From: Geodermatophilus sp. DSM 44513
Lineage (GTDB): Bacteria > Actinomycetota > Actinomycetes > Mycobacteriales > Geodermatophilaceae
Assembly (NCBI RefSeq): GCF_032460525.1
Contig: NZ_CP135963.1
Span: 1,922,001 to 1,986,000, forward strand
Length of the DNA stretch: 64,000 nucleotides
Direction of reading: 5' to 3'
Shown: one piece after another, positions 30,335 through 40,800 of the stretch
How the letters are laid out: each line of letters begins with the position of its first letter
How positions within the stretch are numbered: the first letter of the stretch is position 1
Notes under the pieces: generated by a model
What the model was told of the DNA's origin: nothing
Database searches by the model: none
Seen by the model: the letters and a program-made list of their open reading frames with translations, nothing else
Translations under genes and position numbers: made by a program

Positions 30335-31564
30335 GTGAGCCGGATCGTGCTGGGCGTCGCTGGGGGCGTGGCCGCGTACAAGGCCGCGCTGCTGGTGCGC
30401 GCGTTCACCGAGTCCGGGCACGAGGTCCGCGTCGTCCCGACGCAGGCCGCCCTGCACTTCGTGGGTGCGGCGACCTTCGAGGCGCTGTCGGGCCACCCGG
30501 TCACCACCGACGTCTGGAGCGACGTCGACGAGGTCGCCCACGTCCGCATCGGGCAGACCGCCGACCTCGTCGTCGTCGCCCCGGCCACCGCGGACCTGCT
30601 CGCCCGCGCCGCCGCCGGCCGCGCCGACGACCTGCTCACCGCCACGCTGCTCACCGCGCACTGCCCGGTGCTGTTCGCCCCGGCCATGCACACCGAGATG
30701 TGGCGGCACCCGGCCACCCAGGACAACGTCGCCACGCTGCGCCGCCGCGGCGCGCTCGTCCTGCCGCCCGCGGTCGGCCGGCTCACCGGCCCGGACTCCG
30801 GGCCCGGCCGGCTGCCCGAGCCCGGCGACATCGCCGCGCTGGCCTCCGTCGTGCTCGCCGCCTGCCCGGCCGCGCTGACCGCCGACCTCGCCGGCCGGCG
30901 CGTCGTCGTCAGCGCCGGCGGCACCCGCGAGCCGCTGGACCCGGTCCGCTACCTCGGCAACCGCTCCTCCGGCCGGCAGGGCTGGGCGCTGGCCCGGGTC
31001 GCCGCCGCCCGGGGCGCTGAGGTGGTCCTGGTGGCGGCCAACGTGGAGCAGCCGGCGCCGTTCGGCGTCCGCATGGTCCCGGTGGGCAGCGCCGAGGAGC
31101 TGCGGACGGCGGTGCTCGCCGAGGCGTCGGGCGGGCGGGGCGAGGACGCAGCCGACGTCGTCGTGATGGCCGCCGCGGTCGCCGACTTCCGCCCGGCCGC
31201 CGTCGCCGCCACCAAGCTGAAGAAGGACAGCGCCACCGAGCCGGCCGCCGTCCCGCTGGTGCGCAACCCCGACGTGCTCGCCGAACTCGTCACGAAGCGG
31301 CCGCCCGGCCAGCTGGTGGTCGGCTTCGCCGCCGAGACCGGGGACGACGACGCCGACGTGCTCACCCACGCCCGGGCCAAGCTCGCCCGCAAGGGCTGCG
31401 ACCTGCTCGTGGTCAACGACGTCTCGCAGGGCCGGGTGTTCGGCCGGGCCGACAACGCCGCCGTCGTCCTGGCCGCCGACGGCAGCGCCACCGAGCTGCC
31501 CGAGGGCAGCAAGGACGCCGTCGCCGCCGGCATCTGGGACGTCGTCCGCCCCCGCCTGGGCTGA
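30335..31564 (+). CDS. coaBC: Bifunctional CoaBC (phosphopantothenoylcysteine decarboxylase/synthetase)
   Basis: 409 residues. The N-terminal flavoprotein decarboxylase (CoaC) has [18 protein letters not shown] and the PAMHTEMW active-site loop. The C-terminal synthetase (CoaB) has [26 protein letters not shown] and the Lys motif KLKK. It makes 4'-phosphopantetheine from phosphopantothenate and cysteine. It starts 27 bp after the hairpin repeat. Confidence 0.96.
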   Translation: MSRIVLGVAGGVAAYKAALLVRAFTESGHEVRVVPTQAALHFVGAATFEALSGHPVTTDVWSDVDEVAHVRIGQTADLVVVAPATADLLARAAAGRADDLLTATLLTAHCPVLFAPAMHTEMWRHPATQDNVATLRRRGALVLPPAVGRLTGPDSGPGRLPEPGDIAALASVVLAACPAALTADLAGRRVVVSAGGTREPLDPVRYLGNRSSGRQGWALARVAAARGAEVVLVAANVEQPAPFGVRMVPVGSAEELRTAVLAEASGGRGEDAADVVVMAAAVADFRPAAVAATKLKKDSATEPAAVPLVRNPDVLAELVTKRPPGQLVVGFAAETGDDDADVLTHARAKLARKGCDLLVVNDVSQGRVFGRADNAAVVLAADGSATELPEGSKDAVAAGIWDVVRPRLG

Positions 31565-31619
31565 GCCGGGCGCCCCTGAGGTGTCGGCCGCCGTCCGCCC
31601 GCGCGTCGGGGGCCGCCGG

Positions 31620-31625
31620 TAACGT
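31620..31625 (+). promoter_or_regulatory. -10 element upstream of metK
   Basis: TAACGT in the coaBC-metK gap, followed by a leader of about 60 nt that ends at the metK GTG. No SAM riboswitch fold is recognisable in that leader. Confidence 0.35.
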
Positions 31626-31689
31626 GCACCCGACGGGACGCCCACGCCCGGGTGTCCACCCCGCCGTCCCCGACCCCAGGGAGTACCCC

Positions 31690-32886
31690 GTGTCACGCCG
31701 CCTCTTCACGTCCGAGTCGGTGACCGAGGGGCACCCGGACAAGATCGCCGACCAGATCAGCGACTCGATCCTCGACGCGATGCTGGCGCAGGACCCGCGC
31801 AGCCGGGTGGCGGTGGAGACGATGATCACCACCGGCCAGGTGCACATCGCCGGTGAGGTGACCACCGCCGGCTACGTCGACATCGCCGACATCGTGCGCC
31901 GGACCGTCCTCGGCATCGGTTACGACTCCTCCCGCAAGGGCTTCGACGGCGCCTCCTGCGGGGTCAGCGTCTCCATCGGCGCGCAGTCCCCGGACATCGC
32001 CCAGGGCGTCGACACCGCCTACGAGGCGCGCACCGCGGGCACTGCGGAGGACGACATCGAGCGCCAGGGCGCCGGCGACCAGGGCCTGATGTTCGGCTAC
32101 GCGACCGACGAGACCCCCGAGCTCATGCCGCTGCCCATCGCGCTGGCCCACCGGCTGTCCCGCCGGCTGTCCGCGGTCCGCAAGGACGGCTCGGTGCCCT
32201 ACCTGCGCCCCGACGGCAAGACGCAGGTCACCGTCGTCTACGAGGACGACCGGCCGGTCGCGGTCGACACGGTGGTCGTCTCCTCCCAGCACGCCGAGGA
32301 CATCTCCATCGAGACCCTGCTCACCCCCGACGTCCAGGAGCTGGTCGTCGAGCCCGAGCTCGCCGCCCTCGGCCTGCCCACGGACGGCTACCGGCTGCTG
32401 GTCAACCCGACCGGCAAGTTCGTCATCGGCGGCCCCATGGGGGACGCCGGGCTGACCGGCCGCAAGATCATCGTCGACACCTACGGCGGCATGGCCCGCC
32501 ACGGCGGCGGGGCCTTCTCCGGCAAGGACCCCTCCAAGGTCGACCGCTCCGGCGCCTACGCCATGCGCTGGGTGGCCAAGAACGTCGTCGCCGCCGGGCT
32601 GGCCCGTCGCTGCGAGGTGCAGGTGGCCTACGCGATCGGCGCGGCGCACCCGGTCGGGCTGTTCGTGGAGACCTTCGGCACCGGCTCGGTCGGCGACGAG
32701 GAGCTGGAGAAGGCGATCGGCTCGGTGTTCGACCTGCGCCCCGGCGCGATCGTGCGCGACCTGGACCTGCTGCGCCCCATCTACGCCCCGACCGCCGCCT
32801 ACGGCCACTTCGGCCGCACCGACGTCGAGCTGCCCTGGGAGCGCCTGGACCGGGTGGACGCGCTGCGCTCGGCCGCCGGGGTCTAG
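31690..32886 (+). CDS. metK: S-adenosylmethionine synthetase
   Basis: 398 residues, the normal length. Opens [20 protein letters not shown], then the ATP-binding [16 protein letters not shown] and the loop [16 protein letters not shown]. It makes SAM from methionine and ATP. GTG 31690 gives the family-typical start; an in-frame start 22 codons earlier adds Pro-rich sequence not found in the family. Confidence 0.98.
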   Translation: MSRRLFTSESVTEGHPDKIADQISDSILDAMLAQDPRSRVAVETMITTGQVHIAGEVTTAGYVDIADIVRRTVLGIGYDSSRKGFDGASCGVSVSIGAQSPDIAQGVDTAYEARTAGTAEDDIERQGAGDQGLMFGYATDETPELMPLPIALAHRLSRRLSAVRKDGSVPYLRPDGKTQVTVVYEDDRPVAVDTVVVSSQHAEDISIETLLTPDVQELVVEPELAALGLPTDGYRLLVNPTGKFVIGGPMGDAGLTGRKIIVDTYGGMARHGGGAFSGKDPSKVDRSGAYAMRWVAKNVVAAGLARRCEVQVAYAIGAAHPVGLFVETFGTGSVGDEELEKAIGSVFDLRPGAIVRDLDLLRPIYAPTAAYGHFGRTDVELPWERLDRVDALRSAAGV

Positions 32887-32992
32887 CGCAGCCGCAGCGT
32901 CGTACCCGGCGAGGAGACTGCGGGGACCGCCCGCCCCGAACGGAGACCCCCTGACGTCAGCACCGCCTCCCGGCGACCCGGGCCACCCACGT

Positions 32993-34948
32993 GTGGCCCG
33001 GGTCGTCGTCGACGTGCCCCTGGCGCACCTGGACCGGACCTTCGACTACGCGGTGCCGGACACCATGGTCGACGACGTCCGCGCCGGCTGCCGGGTGCGG
33101 GTGCGCTTCGCCGGGCAGCTGGTCGACGGCTTCGTCGTCGAGCTGGGCGAGGACACCGAGCACGGCGGGCGGCTGGCGCCGCTGGCCAAGGTGGTCTCCG
33201 GTGAGCCGGTGCTCACCCCCGAGGTCCTCGCGCTGGCCCGCGCGGTGGCCGAGCGCTGGGGCGGCACCGTCACCGACGTGCTGCGGCTGGCCGTGCCACC
33301 CCGCCGGGCCGCCGCGGAGAAGCGCCCGCCGGCCGAGCCGCCCCCGCCGCCGGAGCCACCGGACCCGGCCGGCTTCGCCCGGTACCCGACCGGCCCGGCG
33401 CTGCTGACCGCCGTCGCCGAGGGCCGCCCGGCCCGCGCGGTGTGGACCGCGCTGCCCGGGGAGGACTGGCCGGCCCGGCTGGCGGAGCTGTGCCGGGCGG
33501 CGCTGTCCGGTGGCCGCGGCGCCCTGGTCGTGACCCCCGACGGGCGCGACCTCGACCGGCTGGCCGCCGCCGCACAGGCCCGGCTGCCGGCGGGCTCGGT
33601 CGTCGTGCTGCGCGCCGACGCCGCCCCCGACGCCCGCTACCGGCGCTTCCTGGACGCCGCCCGCGGCACCGCGAAGGTGGTGCTCGGCACCCGCGCCGCG
33701 GTCTACGCGCCGGTCGCGGACCTCGGCCTGGTGGCCATCTGGGACGACGGCGACGACCTGCACGCCGAGCCGCGCGCCCCCTACGCGCACGCCCGCGACG
33801 TGCTGGTGCACCGCGCCCACCTCGCCTCCTGCGCGGCCGTCGTGGCGGCCACCGCGCGCACCGCCGAGGCGCAGCTGCTGGTCGACAGCGGCTGGGCCCG
33901 CGAGCTGGTCGCCGACCGGGCCACCCTGCGGGCCGCGGCCCCCCGGGTGCAGGCCCTCGGCGCGGACGCCGAGCTGGCCCGCGACCCGGCCGCCCGCACC
34001 GCCCGGCTGCCCAGCCTGACCCACCGCGTCGCCCGGGAGGCCCTGGCCGCCGGCGCGCCGGTGCTCGTGCAGGTGCCGCGGGCGGGCTACGCGCCCGGGC
34101 TGGCCTGCGACCGCTGCCGGGCACCGGCCCGCTGCGCGGCCTGCGCCGGGCCCCTGGGCATCGCGGCGGCGCCGGGCCCCGGCGGGTCGCGGGTGCCGGC
34201 CTGCCGGTGGTGCGCCCGGCCCGCGGCCACCTTCGACTGCCCCTCCTGCCACGGCACGAAGCTGCGCGCCTCCGTCGTCGGGTCGGCACGCACCGCGGAG
34301 GAGCTCGGGCGGGCCTTCCCCGGAGCCGCGGTACGGGTGTCCGGCCGCGGCACGGGGGTGCTGGCGGAGGTGCCCCCCGGCCCGGCGCTGGTCGTCGCCA
34401 CCCCCGGCGCCGAGCCGGTCGCCGAGGGCGGGTACGGCGCGGCGCTGCTGCTGGACTCCTGGGCGCTGCTGGGGCGCGCCGACCTGCGGGCGGGGGAGGA
34501 GACGCTGCGCCGCTGGGTGAACGCCGCGGCGCTGGTCCGCCCCGCCTCGGCCGGCGGCCAGGTGGTGGTCGCCGCCGACGCCGCGCACGCCGTCGTCCAG
34601 GCCCTGGTGCGCTGGGACCCGGGGTGGCTGGCCGCCCGCGAGCTGGCCGACCGCCGCGAGCTCGGATTCCCCCCGGCCACGCGGATGGCAGCGCTGTCCG
34701 GGACGCCACCGGCGCTGGCGGAGTTCCTGCAGGCCGCGCGGCTGCCGGCCGCCGCCGACGTGCTGGGCCCGGTGCCCGAACCGCCGCGGCCCGGTCAGGA
34801 CGGGGACCGGGAGCGGTACCTGGTGCGGGTGCCGCGCGGGGAGGGCGCGGCGCTGGCGCACGCGCTGGCGCAGGTGCAGGGCGTGCGCAGCGCGAAGAAA
34901 ACGCGCGAGCACGTCCGCGTGCAGCTGGACCCCCTCGACCTGGTGTGA
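32993..34948 (+). CDS. priA: PriA-like primosomal protein without helicase motifs
   Basis: 651 residues. The N-terminal 3'-DNA-binding domain is clear (ARVVVDVPLAHLDRTFDYAV), as is the zinc-binding region of paired CxxC motifs (CDRCRAPARCAACAG, CRWCARP, CPSCHG). The helicase core is degenerate: no Walker A GxGKT and, in place of DEEHD, IWDDGDD. This is the known actinobacterial form, presumed to act as a structural replication-restart factor. The GTG at 32993 starts close to the first strand; an in-frame CTG at 32951 behind a GGAG could add 14 residues. Confidence 0.9.
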   Translation: MARVVVDVPLAHLDRTFDYAVPDTMVDDVRAGCRVRVRFAGQLVDGFVVELGEDTEHGGRLAPLAKVVSGEPVLTPEVLALARAVAERWGGTVTDVLRLAVPPRRAAAEKRPPAEPPPPPEPPDPAGFARYPTGPALLTAVAEGRPARAVWTALPGEDWPARLAELCRAALSGGRGALVVTPDGRDLDRLAAAAQARLPAGSVVVLRADAAPDARYRRFLDAARGTAKVVLGTRAAVYAPVADLGLVAIWDDGDDLHAEPRAPYAHARDVLVHRAHLASCAAVVAATARTAEAQLLVDSGWARELVADRATLRAAAPRVQALGADAELARDPAARTARLPSLTHRVAREALAAGAPVLVQVPRAGYAPGLACDRCRAPARCAACAGPLGIAAAPGPGGSRVPACRWCARPAATFDCPSCHGTKLRASVVGSARTAEELGRAFPGAAVRVSGRGTGVLAEVPPGPALVVATPGAEPVAEGGYGAALLLDSWALLGRADLRAGEETLRRWVNAAALVRPASAGGQVVVAADAAHAVVQALVRWDPGWLAARELADRRELGFPPATRMAALSGTPPALAEFLQAARLPAAADVLGPVPEPPRPGQDGDRERYLVRVPRGEGAALAHALAQVQGVRSAKKTREHVRVQLDPLDLV

Positions 34949-34991
34949 CGCAGCCTGGGGTCGCTGTGACGAGGGCGACGTCGCACACCGC

Positions 34992-35018
34992 GTTTACGGC
35001 GTAAGCAGCCGCGGGTAG
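34992..35018 (+). promoter_or_regulatory. Stress-sigma (SigB/SigF-like) promoter
   Basis: GTTTAC, 15 bp, GGGTAG matches the general-stress sigma consensus GTTTAA-N12-15-GGGTAT in all key positions but the last of each box. It lies 93 bp ahead of the Ser-rich anchored protein. It is one of the few AT-bearing stretches nearby. Confidence 0.5.
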
Positions 35019-35110
35019 ACGTGCCCGGCCCCCGGTCGGGGGCCCGCGAGGGGACGCCGGGGCACCGCCCGAGGCGCCGCGCGGACGAGCTGATCCCGAG
35101 GAGCACCTGA

Positions 35111-35827
35111 GTGAGTGAGTCGCGCACGCCGTCGACCGGCCCCGGCCAGCAGCGCGGGGCCACGCCCGTGGGTGGCGACACCGGCGGCGGCGGACGACGC
35201 CGGGGCCTGCTGGTCGGCGCGCTGCTGGTGGCCGCACTGGTCGTCCTGGCCCTGCTGCTGAGCCAGTGCAGCGGCACCGACCCGCAGGCCGGCCCGGACC
35301 CTGCCGCACGGACGTCCCAGGGCAGCGCGGCGGCGAGCTCGTCGTCGGCGGCCCCGTCCTCCTCCGCGGGGTCCTCCGCCGGGTCCTCGGCCGGCTCGTC
35401 GAGCACCCCGTCGTCCCCGGGCTCGGCGGCCCCGTCGGACGCCGCCGGCGGTCCGGTCCTCACCGACGACGGGCAGCCGGTGTTGCCGCTGGCCGCCGGC
35501 GCGGACGCGGCCACGGCCCTGGGCGGTCTGGCCGGCCGGCCGGTGACCGCGACGGGCGCCCGGGTGCTGTCGGTGCCGGCCGACGAGGGGTTCTGGCTCG
35601 GCACGTCGGAGACCGAGCGGGTGTGGGTCGAGCTGACCGGCGAGGCCGGCGAGTCGCCCTACCAGGTGCAGGAGGGGGACCTGGTGGACTTCGAGGGCAC
35701 CGTGGTCACCCACGACGCGACCTTCCCCGGGCAGGCCGGTGTCGACGAGGCCGAGGGCGCCGCCCAGCTGGCCGAGCAGGGGGCGCACCTGACCGCGGCC
35801 AAGTCCGCCGTCCGCCTCTCCGCCTGA
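35111..35827 (+). CDS. Membrane-anchored Ser-rich extracytoplasmic protein
   Basis: 238 residues. The short cytoplasmic N-terminus is Gly/Arg-rich. One membrane helix (GLLVGALLVAALVVLALLL, about 32-50) precedes a Ser/Ala linker with repeated SSAGSSAGSS. A folded C-terminal domain (about 110-238) has the strand pattern ARVLSVPADEGFWLG, ERVWVEL and GDLVDFEGTVVTHD, suggesting an OB-like fold. No family is recognised. A stress-sigma-like promoter precedes it, and its stop codon opens a hairpin repeat. Confidence 0.75.
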   Translation: MSESRTPSTGPGQQRGATPVGGDTGGGGRRRGLLVGALLVAALVVLALLLSQCSGTDPQAGPDPAARTSQGSAAASSSSAAPSSSAGSSAGSSAGSSSTPSSPGSAAPSDAAGGPVLTDDGQPVLPLAAGADAATALGGLAGRPVTATGARVLSVPADEGFWLGTSETERVWVELTGEAGESPYQVQEGDLVDFEGTVVTHDATFPGQAGVDEAEGAAQLAEQGAHLTAAKSAVRLSA

Positions 35828-35890
35828 AAGAGGACCTCCCTGCAGGGTCCCGGGCCTCGCAGGCTCGGCCCGGGACCCTGCAGGGAGGCC
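35825..35890 (+). repeat. Covarying hairpin repeat, perfect-palindrome copy
   Basis: Starts TGAAAGAGGACC on the upstream stop codon. CCTCCCTGCAGGGTCCCGGG plus CC pairs perfectly (22 bp) with its complement around the 10-nt loop TCGCAGGCTC (35857-35866). It lies between convergent genes. The CCGTTCA right end of the family is seen displaced at 35929-35935, where it forms the stop of the minus-strand gene. Confidence 0.8.
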
Positions 35891-35932
35891 GGCACGGGCC
35901 GGGTCCGCAACCGCGGGCCCGGCCGGTGCCGT

Positions 35933-36427
35933 TCAGTCCCGCATCTGCTCCAGCAGCTCGGCCAGCTCGTCGTCCAGCCCGGCGGTGGACCGGTCCTGGG
36001 CGATCCGGGCCTGCGCCCGGCGCCACCACACCGGTGCGGTCGACAGGGCCGTGGCCACGCCCACCCCGACCCCGAGCAGCAGGTGGGGGTGGGCGTGGCC
36101 ACGGCGGCGCAGCGCCCGGCTGACCGGACCGTCGGCCGCCGTGGCCAGCAGGCCCCAGCCGGTGGTCACCACCGCCTGGGCGAGCCGGGCGGTCTGGTCG
36201 TGGGGCTCGTCGGGGAGCGGGGGCAGCCCCCGCAGCGCCCGACGCAGCGTGGGCAGCTCGCGCCAGACGGTTACCCCTGCCACGGCCGTGAGGATCCCGG
36301 CGTAGACGCGGGCGCGGGCCCACGAGCGGGCAGGCAGCTCCATGGCCGCCTCCGCGCTCCCGACCACGAGGCCGTCGAGGACGGCGCTGGCGACCGCTCG
36401 GACCCGGTGCGACGTGGCTGAGGCCAT
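35933..36427 (-). CDS. Hypothetical membrane protein
   Basis: 164 residues. Two probable membrane segments are seen, near [16 protein letters not shown] and [23 protein letters not shown], and possibly a third near [17 protein letters not shown]. The C-terminus is acidic ([13 protein letters not shown]). No family recognised. It is divergent from def and convergent with the Ser-rich protein. Confidence 0.7.
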   Translation of the reverse strand: MASATSHRVRAVASAVLDGLVVGSAEAAMELPARSWARARVYAGILTAVAGVTVWRELPTLRRALRGLPPLPDEPHDQTARLAQAVVTTGWGLLATAADGPVSRALRRRGHAHPHLLLGVGVGVATALSTAPVWWRRAQARIAQDRSTAGLDDELAELLEQMRD

Positions 36428-36490
36428 GCCTCACGGTAGCCAGGTCACCCCGCCCGGCGCCGCACGAACAGGGGTCGCGGAGGGTGCTCC

Positions 36491-36496
36491 TAGGAT
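36491..36496 (+). promoter_or_regulatory. -10 element of def (leaderless)
   Basis: TAGGAT six bases before the def GTG, with no ribosome site. This implies a leaderless def-fmt-rsmB transcript. Confidence 0.55.
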
Positions 36497-36502
36497 CGTC
36501 CG

Positions 36503-37036
36503 GTGAGCGTGACCCCGATCCGGCTGATGGGCGACCCGGTGCTGCGCACCCCGGCCGCCCCGGTCGTCGACTTCGACCTCGAGCTGCGCCGGCTGGTCGC
36601 CGACCTCACCGACACCATGTTCGCCGCGGGGGGTGCCGGCCTAGCCGCCCCGCAGATCGGCGTCGGCCTGCGGGTGTTCACCTGGTTCGTCGACGGGGAG
36701 GTCGGCCACCTGGTCAACCCGGAGGTGGCGCTGGTGGGGGAGGAGACCGAGGAGGGCCCGGAGGGCTGCCTGTCCATCCCCGGGTACACCTTCGACTGCC
36801 GCCGGCACCTGTACGTCGCCGCCACCGGCGTCGACCTGCACGGGGAGCCGCTGCGCGTCGAGGGCTCGCACCTGCTGGCCCGCGCGGTGCAGCACGAGGT
36901 CGACCACCTCGACGGCGTGCTGTTCGTCGACCGGCTGGACGCCGAGGCGCGCGCCGCCGCGCTGGCCGCGATCGGCGAGGCGGAGTGGGTCGGCGCCGGT
37001 GCCTGGGTGCCGCGCGTCGAGGTGAGTCCCCACTGA
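36503..37036 (+). CDS. def: Peptide deformylase
   Basis: 177 residues. Removes the N-formyl group from nascent proteins. All three motifs are present: [11 protein letters not shown] (45-55), EGCLSIPG with metal ligand Cys89, and QHEVDHLDG with His131, Glu132 and His135. The GTG is six bases after a TAGGAT -10 box. It overlaps fmt. Confidence 0.97.
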   Translation: MSVTPIRLMGDPVLRTPAAPVVDFDLELRRLVADLTDTMFAAGGAGLAAPQIGVGLRVFTWFVDGEVGHLVNPEVALVGEETEEGPEGCLSIPGYTFDCRRHLYVAATGVDLHGEPLRVEGSHLLARAVQHEVDHLDGVLFVDRLDAEARAAALAAIGEAEWVGAGAWVPRVEVSPH

Positions 37037-37968
37037 GGCTGCTCTTCGCGGGGACGCCGCAGGTCGCCGTCCCCTCCCTGGAACTGCTGCTGGCCTCCGG
37101 CCACGAGGTGGTGGCCGTGCTGACCCGGCCCGACGCGCGCTCCGGCCGCGGCCGGCGGGTCAGCCGGTCACCGGTCGCCGAGCGCGCCGACGCCGCCGGC
37201 GTGCCGGTGCTCACGCCCCGCTCGCCACGGGACCCGGAGTTCCTCGCCCGACTGGCCGACCTCGCCGTCGACTGCGCGCCCGTGGTGGCCTACGGCGCCC
37301 TCGTCCCGGCCGCGGCGCTGGCGGTGCCGCGGTTCGGCTGGGTCAACCTGCACTTCTCGCTGCTGCCGGCCTGGCGCGGCGCCGCGCCGGTGCAGCACGC
37401 GGTCATGGCCGGCGACGAGGTCACCGGCGCCTGCACCTTCCAGCTCGAGGAGGGCCTGGACACCGGCCCGGTGTACGGCCTGGTCACCGAGCCGATCGGG
37501 CCCCGGGACACCGCCGGGGACCTGCTGGCCCGGCTCGCGGTGAGCGGCGCCCGGCTGCTGGTGAGCACCCTGGACGGCATCGCCGACGGCACCCTGGAGC
37601 CCCGGCCGCAGCCGGCCGAGGGCGTGAGCCTGGCGCCGCGGCTGGAGCCGGCCGACGCCCGCGTGGACTGGTCGCTGCCCGCCCACGTGGTCGACCGCCG
37701 GGTCCGCGGGACCACCCCGGCACCGGGTGCGTGGACGACGTGGCGCGGCGAGCGGCTGCGGCTGGGCCCGGTCGAGCCGCTGCCCTCCTCCCTCGGCCTG
37801 GCGCCGGGCGAGCTGTCCGTCGGGCCCACCGGCGTCCTCGTGGGCACCGGCCGCGGCGCCGTCCGGCTCGGCGAGGTGCAACCGGCCGGCAAGCGCGTGC
37901 TGCCCGCCCCCGACTGGGCCCGCGGGGCGCGCCCCGCGCCGGGCGAGCGGCTCGGCGAGGTCCGGTGA
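37033..37968 (+). CDS. fmt: Methionyl-tRNA formyltransferase (probable CTG start)
   Basis: 311 residues. Formylates initiator Met-tRNA. The N-terminal strand [16 protein letters not shown], the catalytic core [20 protein letters not shown] (with HxSLLP), and DTGPVYG are present. There is no ATG or GTG at the expected start. The family-typical first residue falls on CTG 37033, which overlaps the def stop as CTGA. The nearest other start, GTG 36985, would add 16 Arg-rich residues inside def. CTG with translational coupling is the simplest reading. Confidence 0.93.
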   Translation: MRLLFAGTPQVAVPSLELLLASGHEVVAVLTRPDARSGRGRRVSRSPVAERADAAGVPVLTPRSPRDPEFLARLADLAVDCAPVVAYGALVPAAALAVPRFGWVNLHFSLLPAWRGAAPVQHAVMAGDEVTGACTFQLEEGLDTGPVYGLVTEPIGPRDTAGDLLARLAVSGARLLVSTLDGIADGTLEPRPQPAEGVSLAPRLEPADARVDWSLPAHVVDRRVRGTTPAPGAWTTWRGERLRLGPVEPLPSSLGLAPGELSVGPTGVLVGTGRGAVRLGEVQPAGKRVLPAPDWARGARPAPGERLGEVR

Positions 37969-39350
37969 GCGCCCCGCGCCGCGGCGGCCGCCGGCCGCCG
38001 TCCCGCCGGCACCGGTCCACCCTGGACGGCGCCCGGCTGACCGCCTATGACGTCCTGGACGGCGTCACGAGCCGGGCCGCCTACGCCAACCTGCTGCTGC
38101 CTCAGCTGCTGCGCGAGCGGGCCGCCGACCTCGGTGGGCGCGACGCCGCCTTCGCCACCCAGCTGGCCTACGGTGCGCTGCGCGCCACCGGCACCCTCGA
38201 CGCGGTGCTCGGCACCCTGGTGTCCCGGCCGCTGGCCGAGCTGGACCCGCGGGTGCTGGACCTGCTGCGGCTGGGCGCCTACCAGCTGCTGGACCTCCGC
38301 GTGCCCGCGCACGCCGCCGTGGACACCACCGTGGCGCTCACCCGGGCGATCGTCGGCACCGGTCCCTCCGGGCTGGTGAACGCGGTGCTGCGCAAGGTCG
38401 CCGCCGGCGGGGACCGGGCGGCCTGGGTCGAACGGCTCGGCGGGGACGGCGACCAGCGGCTGGCCCTGGCCACCGACCACCCGCAGTGGGTGATCGAGGC
38501 GTGGCGGGACGCGCTGGGCCCGGACGCCGCCGAGCTGGAGCCCGCGCTGCTCGCCGACGGCGGCGCCCCCGAGGTGCACCTGGTCGCCCGCCGGGTGCCG
38601 CGCGAGCAGCTGGTGGCCGAGTCCGGCGGGCAGCCGGGGCCGTGGTCGCCGTACGCCGTCCGGCTCGGCGGCGGGGACCCGGCGCGCGTGCCGTCGGTGC
38701 GCGACGGCCGGGCCGCGGTGCAGGACGAGGGCAGCCAGCTGGCGGCGCTGCTGCTGGCCCGCGCCCCGCTTGAGGGCCCGGACGGCGCATGGCTGGACGT
38801 CTGCGCCGGCCCCGGCGGCAAGACCGGGCTGCTGGCCGCCGTCCGGCCGGCGGGGGTGCGGATCACCGCTGCCGACCGGGCGGCGCACCGGGCCGACCTG
38901 GTCCGGCAGGCGCTGCGCGAGGAGGCCGACGTCGAGGTGGTCGTCGCCGACGGCCGGACGCCGCCGTGGCCGGCGGGCTCCTTCGACCGCGTGCTGCTGG
39001 ACGCGCCGTGCACCGGCCTGGGGGCGCTGCGCCGCCGTCCCGAGGTGCGGTGGCGGCGGACCCCGGAGGACGTCGCCCCGCTCGCGGCACTGCAGGCGGC
39101 GCTGCTGGACGGCGCGCTGGCCTCAGTGCGCCCCGGCGGCGTGGTCGCCTACGTGACCTGCTCGCCGCACACCGACGAGACCGTCGCCGTGGTCGGCGCC
39201 GCGGCCGGCCGGGACGACGTCGAGGTGCTGCCGGTCGCGCCGCTGTTCCCCGAGGTGCCGGGCATCGCGCGCGGGGACCACGGGCAGCTGTGGCCGCACC
39301 GGCACGGCACCGACGCGATGTTCATGGCGCTGCTCCGCCGCAGCCGCTGA
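37965..39350 (+). CDS. rsmB: 16S rRNA m5C967 methyltransferase
   Basis: 461 residues. The NusB-like N-terminal domain ([20 protein letters not shown]) is followed by a Rossmann methyltransferase. Its SAM motif is [15 protein letters not shown], with the catalytic cysteines in LDAPCTGLG and [10 protein letters not shown]. It overlaps fmt by four bases. It precedes rpe and the riboflavin genes but is separated from them by a minus-strand gene. Confidence 0.95.
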   Translation: MSAPRRGGRRPPSRRHRSTLDGARLTAYDVLDGVTSRAAYANLLLPQLLRERAADLGGRDAAFATQLAYGALRATGTLDAVLGTLVSRPLAELDPRVLDLLRLGAYQLLDLRVPAHAAVDTTVALTRAIVGTGPSGLVNAVLRKVAAGGDRAAWVERLGGDGDQRLALATDHPQWVIEAWRDALGPDAAELEPALLADGGAPEVHLVARRVPREQLVAESGGQPGPWSPYAVRLGGGDPARVPSVRDGRAAVQDEGSQLAALLLARAPLEGPDGAWLDVCAGPGGKTGLLAAVRPAGVRITAADRAAHRADLVRQALREEADVEVVVADGRTPPWPAGSFDRVLLDAPCTGLGALRRRPEVRWRRTPEDVAPLAALQAALLDGALASVRPGGVVAYVTCSPHTDETVAVVGAAAGRDDVEVLPVAPLFPEVPGIARGDHGQLWPHRHGTDAMFMALLRRSR

Positions 39351-39397
39351 GCCCGTCCACCGCGCACACCGGCCATGAGCGGGGACCGGCGCGCCGG

Positions 39398-40036
39398 TCA
39401 GTGGTAGGGGACGGACCCGCCGTCGGCGGCACCGGCGGAGCGCAGGTTGGCCCGGTGTGCCCGCTCGAGGTGCGTGGTGACCGCCTCGCAGACCCACCGC
39501 AGCGGCCCGGTGGGCGCGAGCTCCGCCTCGACGATCGGTTCCGGCCGGCCGTACGCGCCGCACGCCAGCCCGAGGACGACGACGGTGGCGGTCTCCGGCG
39601 TCCACGTCCCGTCCGGCCGGTGCGGGTCCCGTGCCCGGTCGGCCGCTGACGCGGCGGAGACGTCCGCGAAGCGGCGGGTGAGCAGCCGTCGGCGCACGGT
39701 CCACCGGCCCGAGTCGACGAGGGCTCCGGCCACGTCCGGCATGCCGACCGGACCCACGGCCATCCAGTCGTCCAGCGAGCGCCCCGGCTCGGCCACCATC
39801 GCTGCCAGCAGCCGGTCGGCCGGGCCGAAGCCGGTCGGTGTGCCGTCCACCGTCACGCTGTCGTCGCCGTGCACGAGCCGCTCAGCCCGGACCAGGTCGA
39901 CGAGCAGGGCACCCCGCGCGGCGTCGTCCCACAGGTCGAAGTCCCGCAGCCGGCCCCTGCGGTCCAGGCACCGGGACGCCAGTCGGGCGGCGATGCCGCC
40001 GGTCAGGTCGACGCCGTCCGCGACCGTCTCGTCCAC
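39398..40036 (-). CDS. GPP34-like (GOLPH3-like) hypothetical protein
   Basis: 212 residues. The arrangement [32 protein letters not shown], and [21 protein letters not shown] resembles actinobacterial GPP34/GOLPH3-domain proteins (putative phosphoinositide binders). The match is by general pattern only. It lies alone on the minus strand between rsmB and rpe and may be an insertion into that series. Confidence 0.6.
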   Translation of the reverse strand: MDETVADGVDLTGGIAARLASRCLDRRGRLRDFDLWDDAARGALLVDLVRAERLVHGDDSVTVDGTPTGFGPADRLLAAMVAEPGRSLDDWMAVGPVGMPDVAGALVDSGRWTVRRRLLTRRFADVSAASAADRARDPHRPDGTWTPETATVVVLGLACGAYGRPEPIVEAELAPTGPLRWVCEAVTTHLERAHRANLRSAGAADGGSVPYH

Positions 40037-40089
40037 GCCGGCAGCGTAGGAGCTCAGGACCGCCGGTCACGGGCACCGACCACGGTCGG

Positions 40090-40117
40090 GTGACGCCGCT
40101 CGGCACGGACCTAGAAT
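40090..40117 (+). promoter_or_regulatory. Promoter of the rpe-rib-his set (leaderless)
   Basis: GTGACG (40090-40095), 16 bp, TAGAAT (40112-40117), then 8 bp to the rpe GTG. There is no ribosome site and no FMN riboswitch. Confidence 0.55.
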
Positions 40118-40125
40118 CCGCGGAC

Positions 40126-40800
40126 GTGCCCCGCCGCCCGCTGATCGCCCCCAGCCTCCTGTCGGCGGACTTCGCCCGGCTGGGCGAGGAGGCGCAGCGG
40201 GTGGCCGAGGCCGACTGGCTGCACTTCGACGTCATGGACGCGCACTTCGTGCCGAACCTGACCTTCGGCCTGCCGGTGATGCAGGCGGTGCGGGCGCAGA
40301 GCCCCGTGCCGCTGGACTGCCACCTGATGGTCGAGGCCCCCGAGCGCTGGGCGCCGGGCTACGCCGAGGCCGGCGCGCACAACGTCACCGTGCACGCCGA
40401 GGCCTGCAGCGGCGACCCGCGCGCGCTGGCCCGCGACCTGCGCGCCGCCGGGTCGCTGGCCGGCCTGGCACTCAAGCCGGGCACCGACCTCGAGCCCTAC
40501 CTCGACGTCCTCACCGAGTTCGACACCCTGCTGGTCATGACCGTCGAGCCCGGCTTCGGCGGCCAGGAGTTCATCGCCGAGACGCTGCCCAAGGTGCGCC
40601 GCGCGCGGGAGCTGGCCGACACCGGTCACCTCACCCTGCTGGTCGAGGTGGACGGCGGGATCAACGCCGACACCATCGAGCAGGCCGCCGAGGCCGGCGC
40701 CGACGTCTTCGTCGCGGGCTCGGCCGTCTACGGCGCCGACGACCCCGCCCGGGCGATCGCCGCCCTGCGCGCCCGGGCGACCGCGGCGCGGCCCGGGTGA
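40126..40800 (+). CDS. rpe: Ribulose-phosphate 3-epimerase
   Basis: 224 residues. Interconverts ribulose-5-P and xylulose-5-P. Metal and catalytic residues are in [49 protein letters not shown] and EVDGGIN. It overlaps ribD by four bases. Ribulose-5-P is also the substrate of RibBA downstream. Confidence 0.97.
   Translation: MPRRPLIAPSLLSADFARLGEEAQRVAEADWLHFDVMDAHFVPNLTFGLPVMQAVRAQSPVPLDCHLMVEAPERWAPGYAEAGAHNVTVHAEACSGDPRALARDLRAAGSLAGLALKPGTDLEPYLDVLTEFDTLLVMTVEPGFGGQEFIAETLPKVRRARELADTGHLTLLVEVDGGINADTIEQAAEAGADVFVAGSAVYGADDPARAIAALRARATAARPG

Noticed and set aside
31565..31689. Possible SAM riboswitch ahead of metK
   Set aside because: The leader of about 60 nt is short and shows no SAM-I or SAM-II core.
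35346..35402. Serine-codon tandem repeat as a mobile or CRISPR-like repeat
   Set aside because: It encodes the SSAGSS stalk of a membrane protein and has no spacers.
40037..40125. Possible FMN riboswitch ahead of the riboflavin genes
   Set aside because: No RFN signature sequences in the gap, and the promoter reads as leaderless with the -10 box 8 bp from the start.
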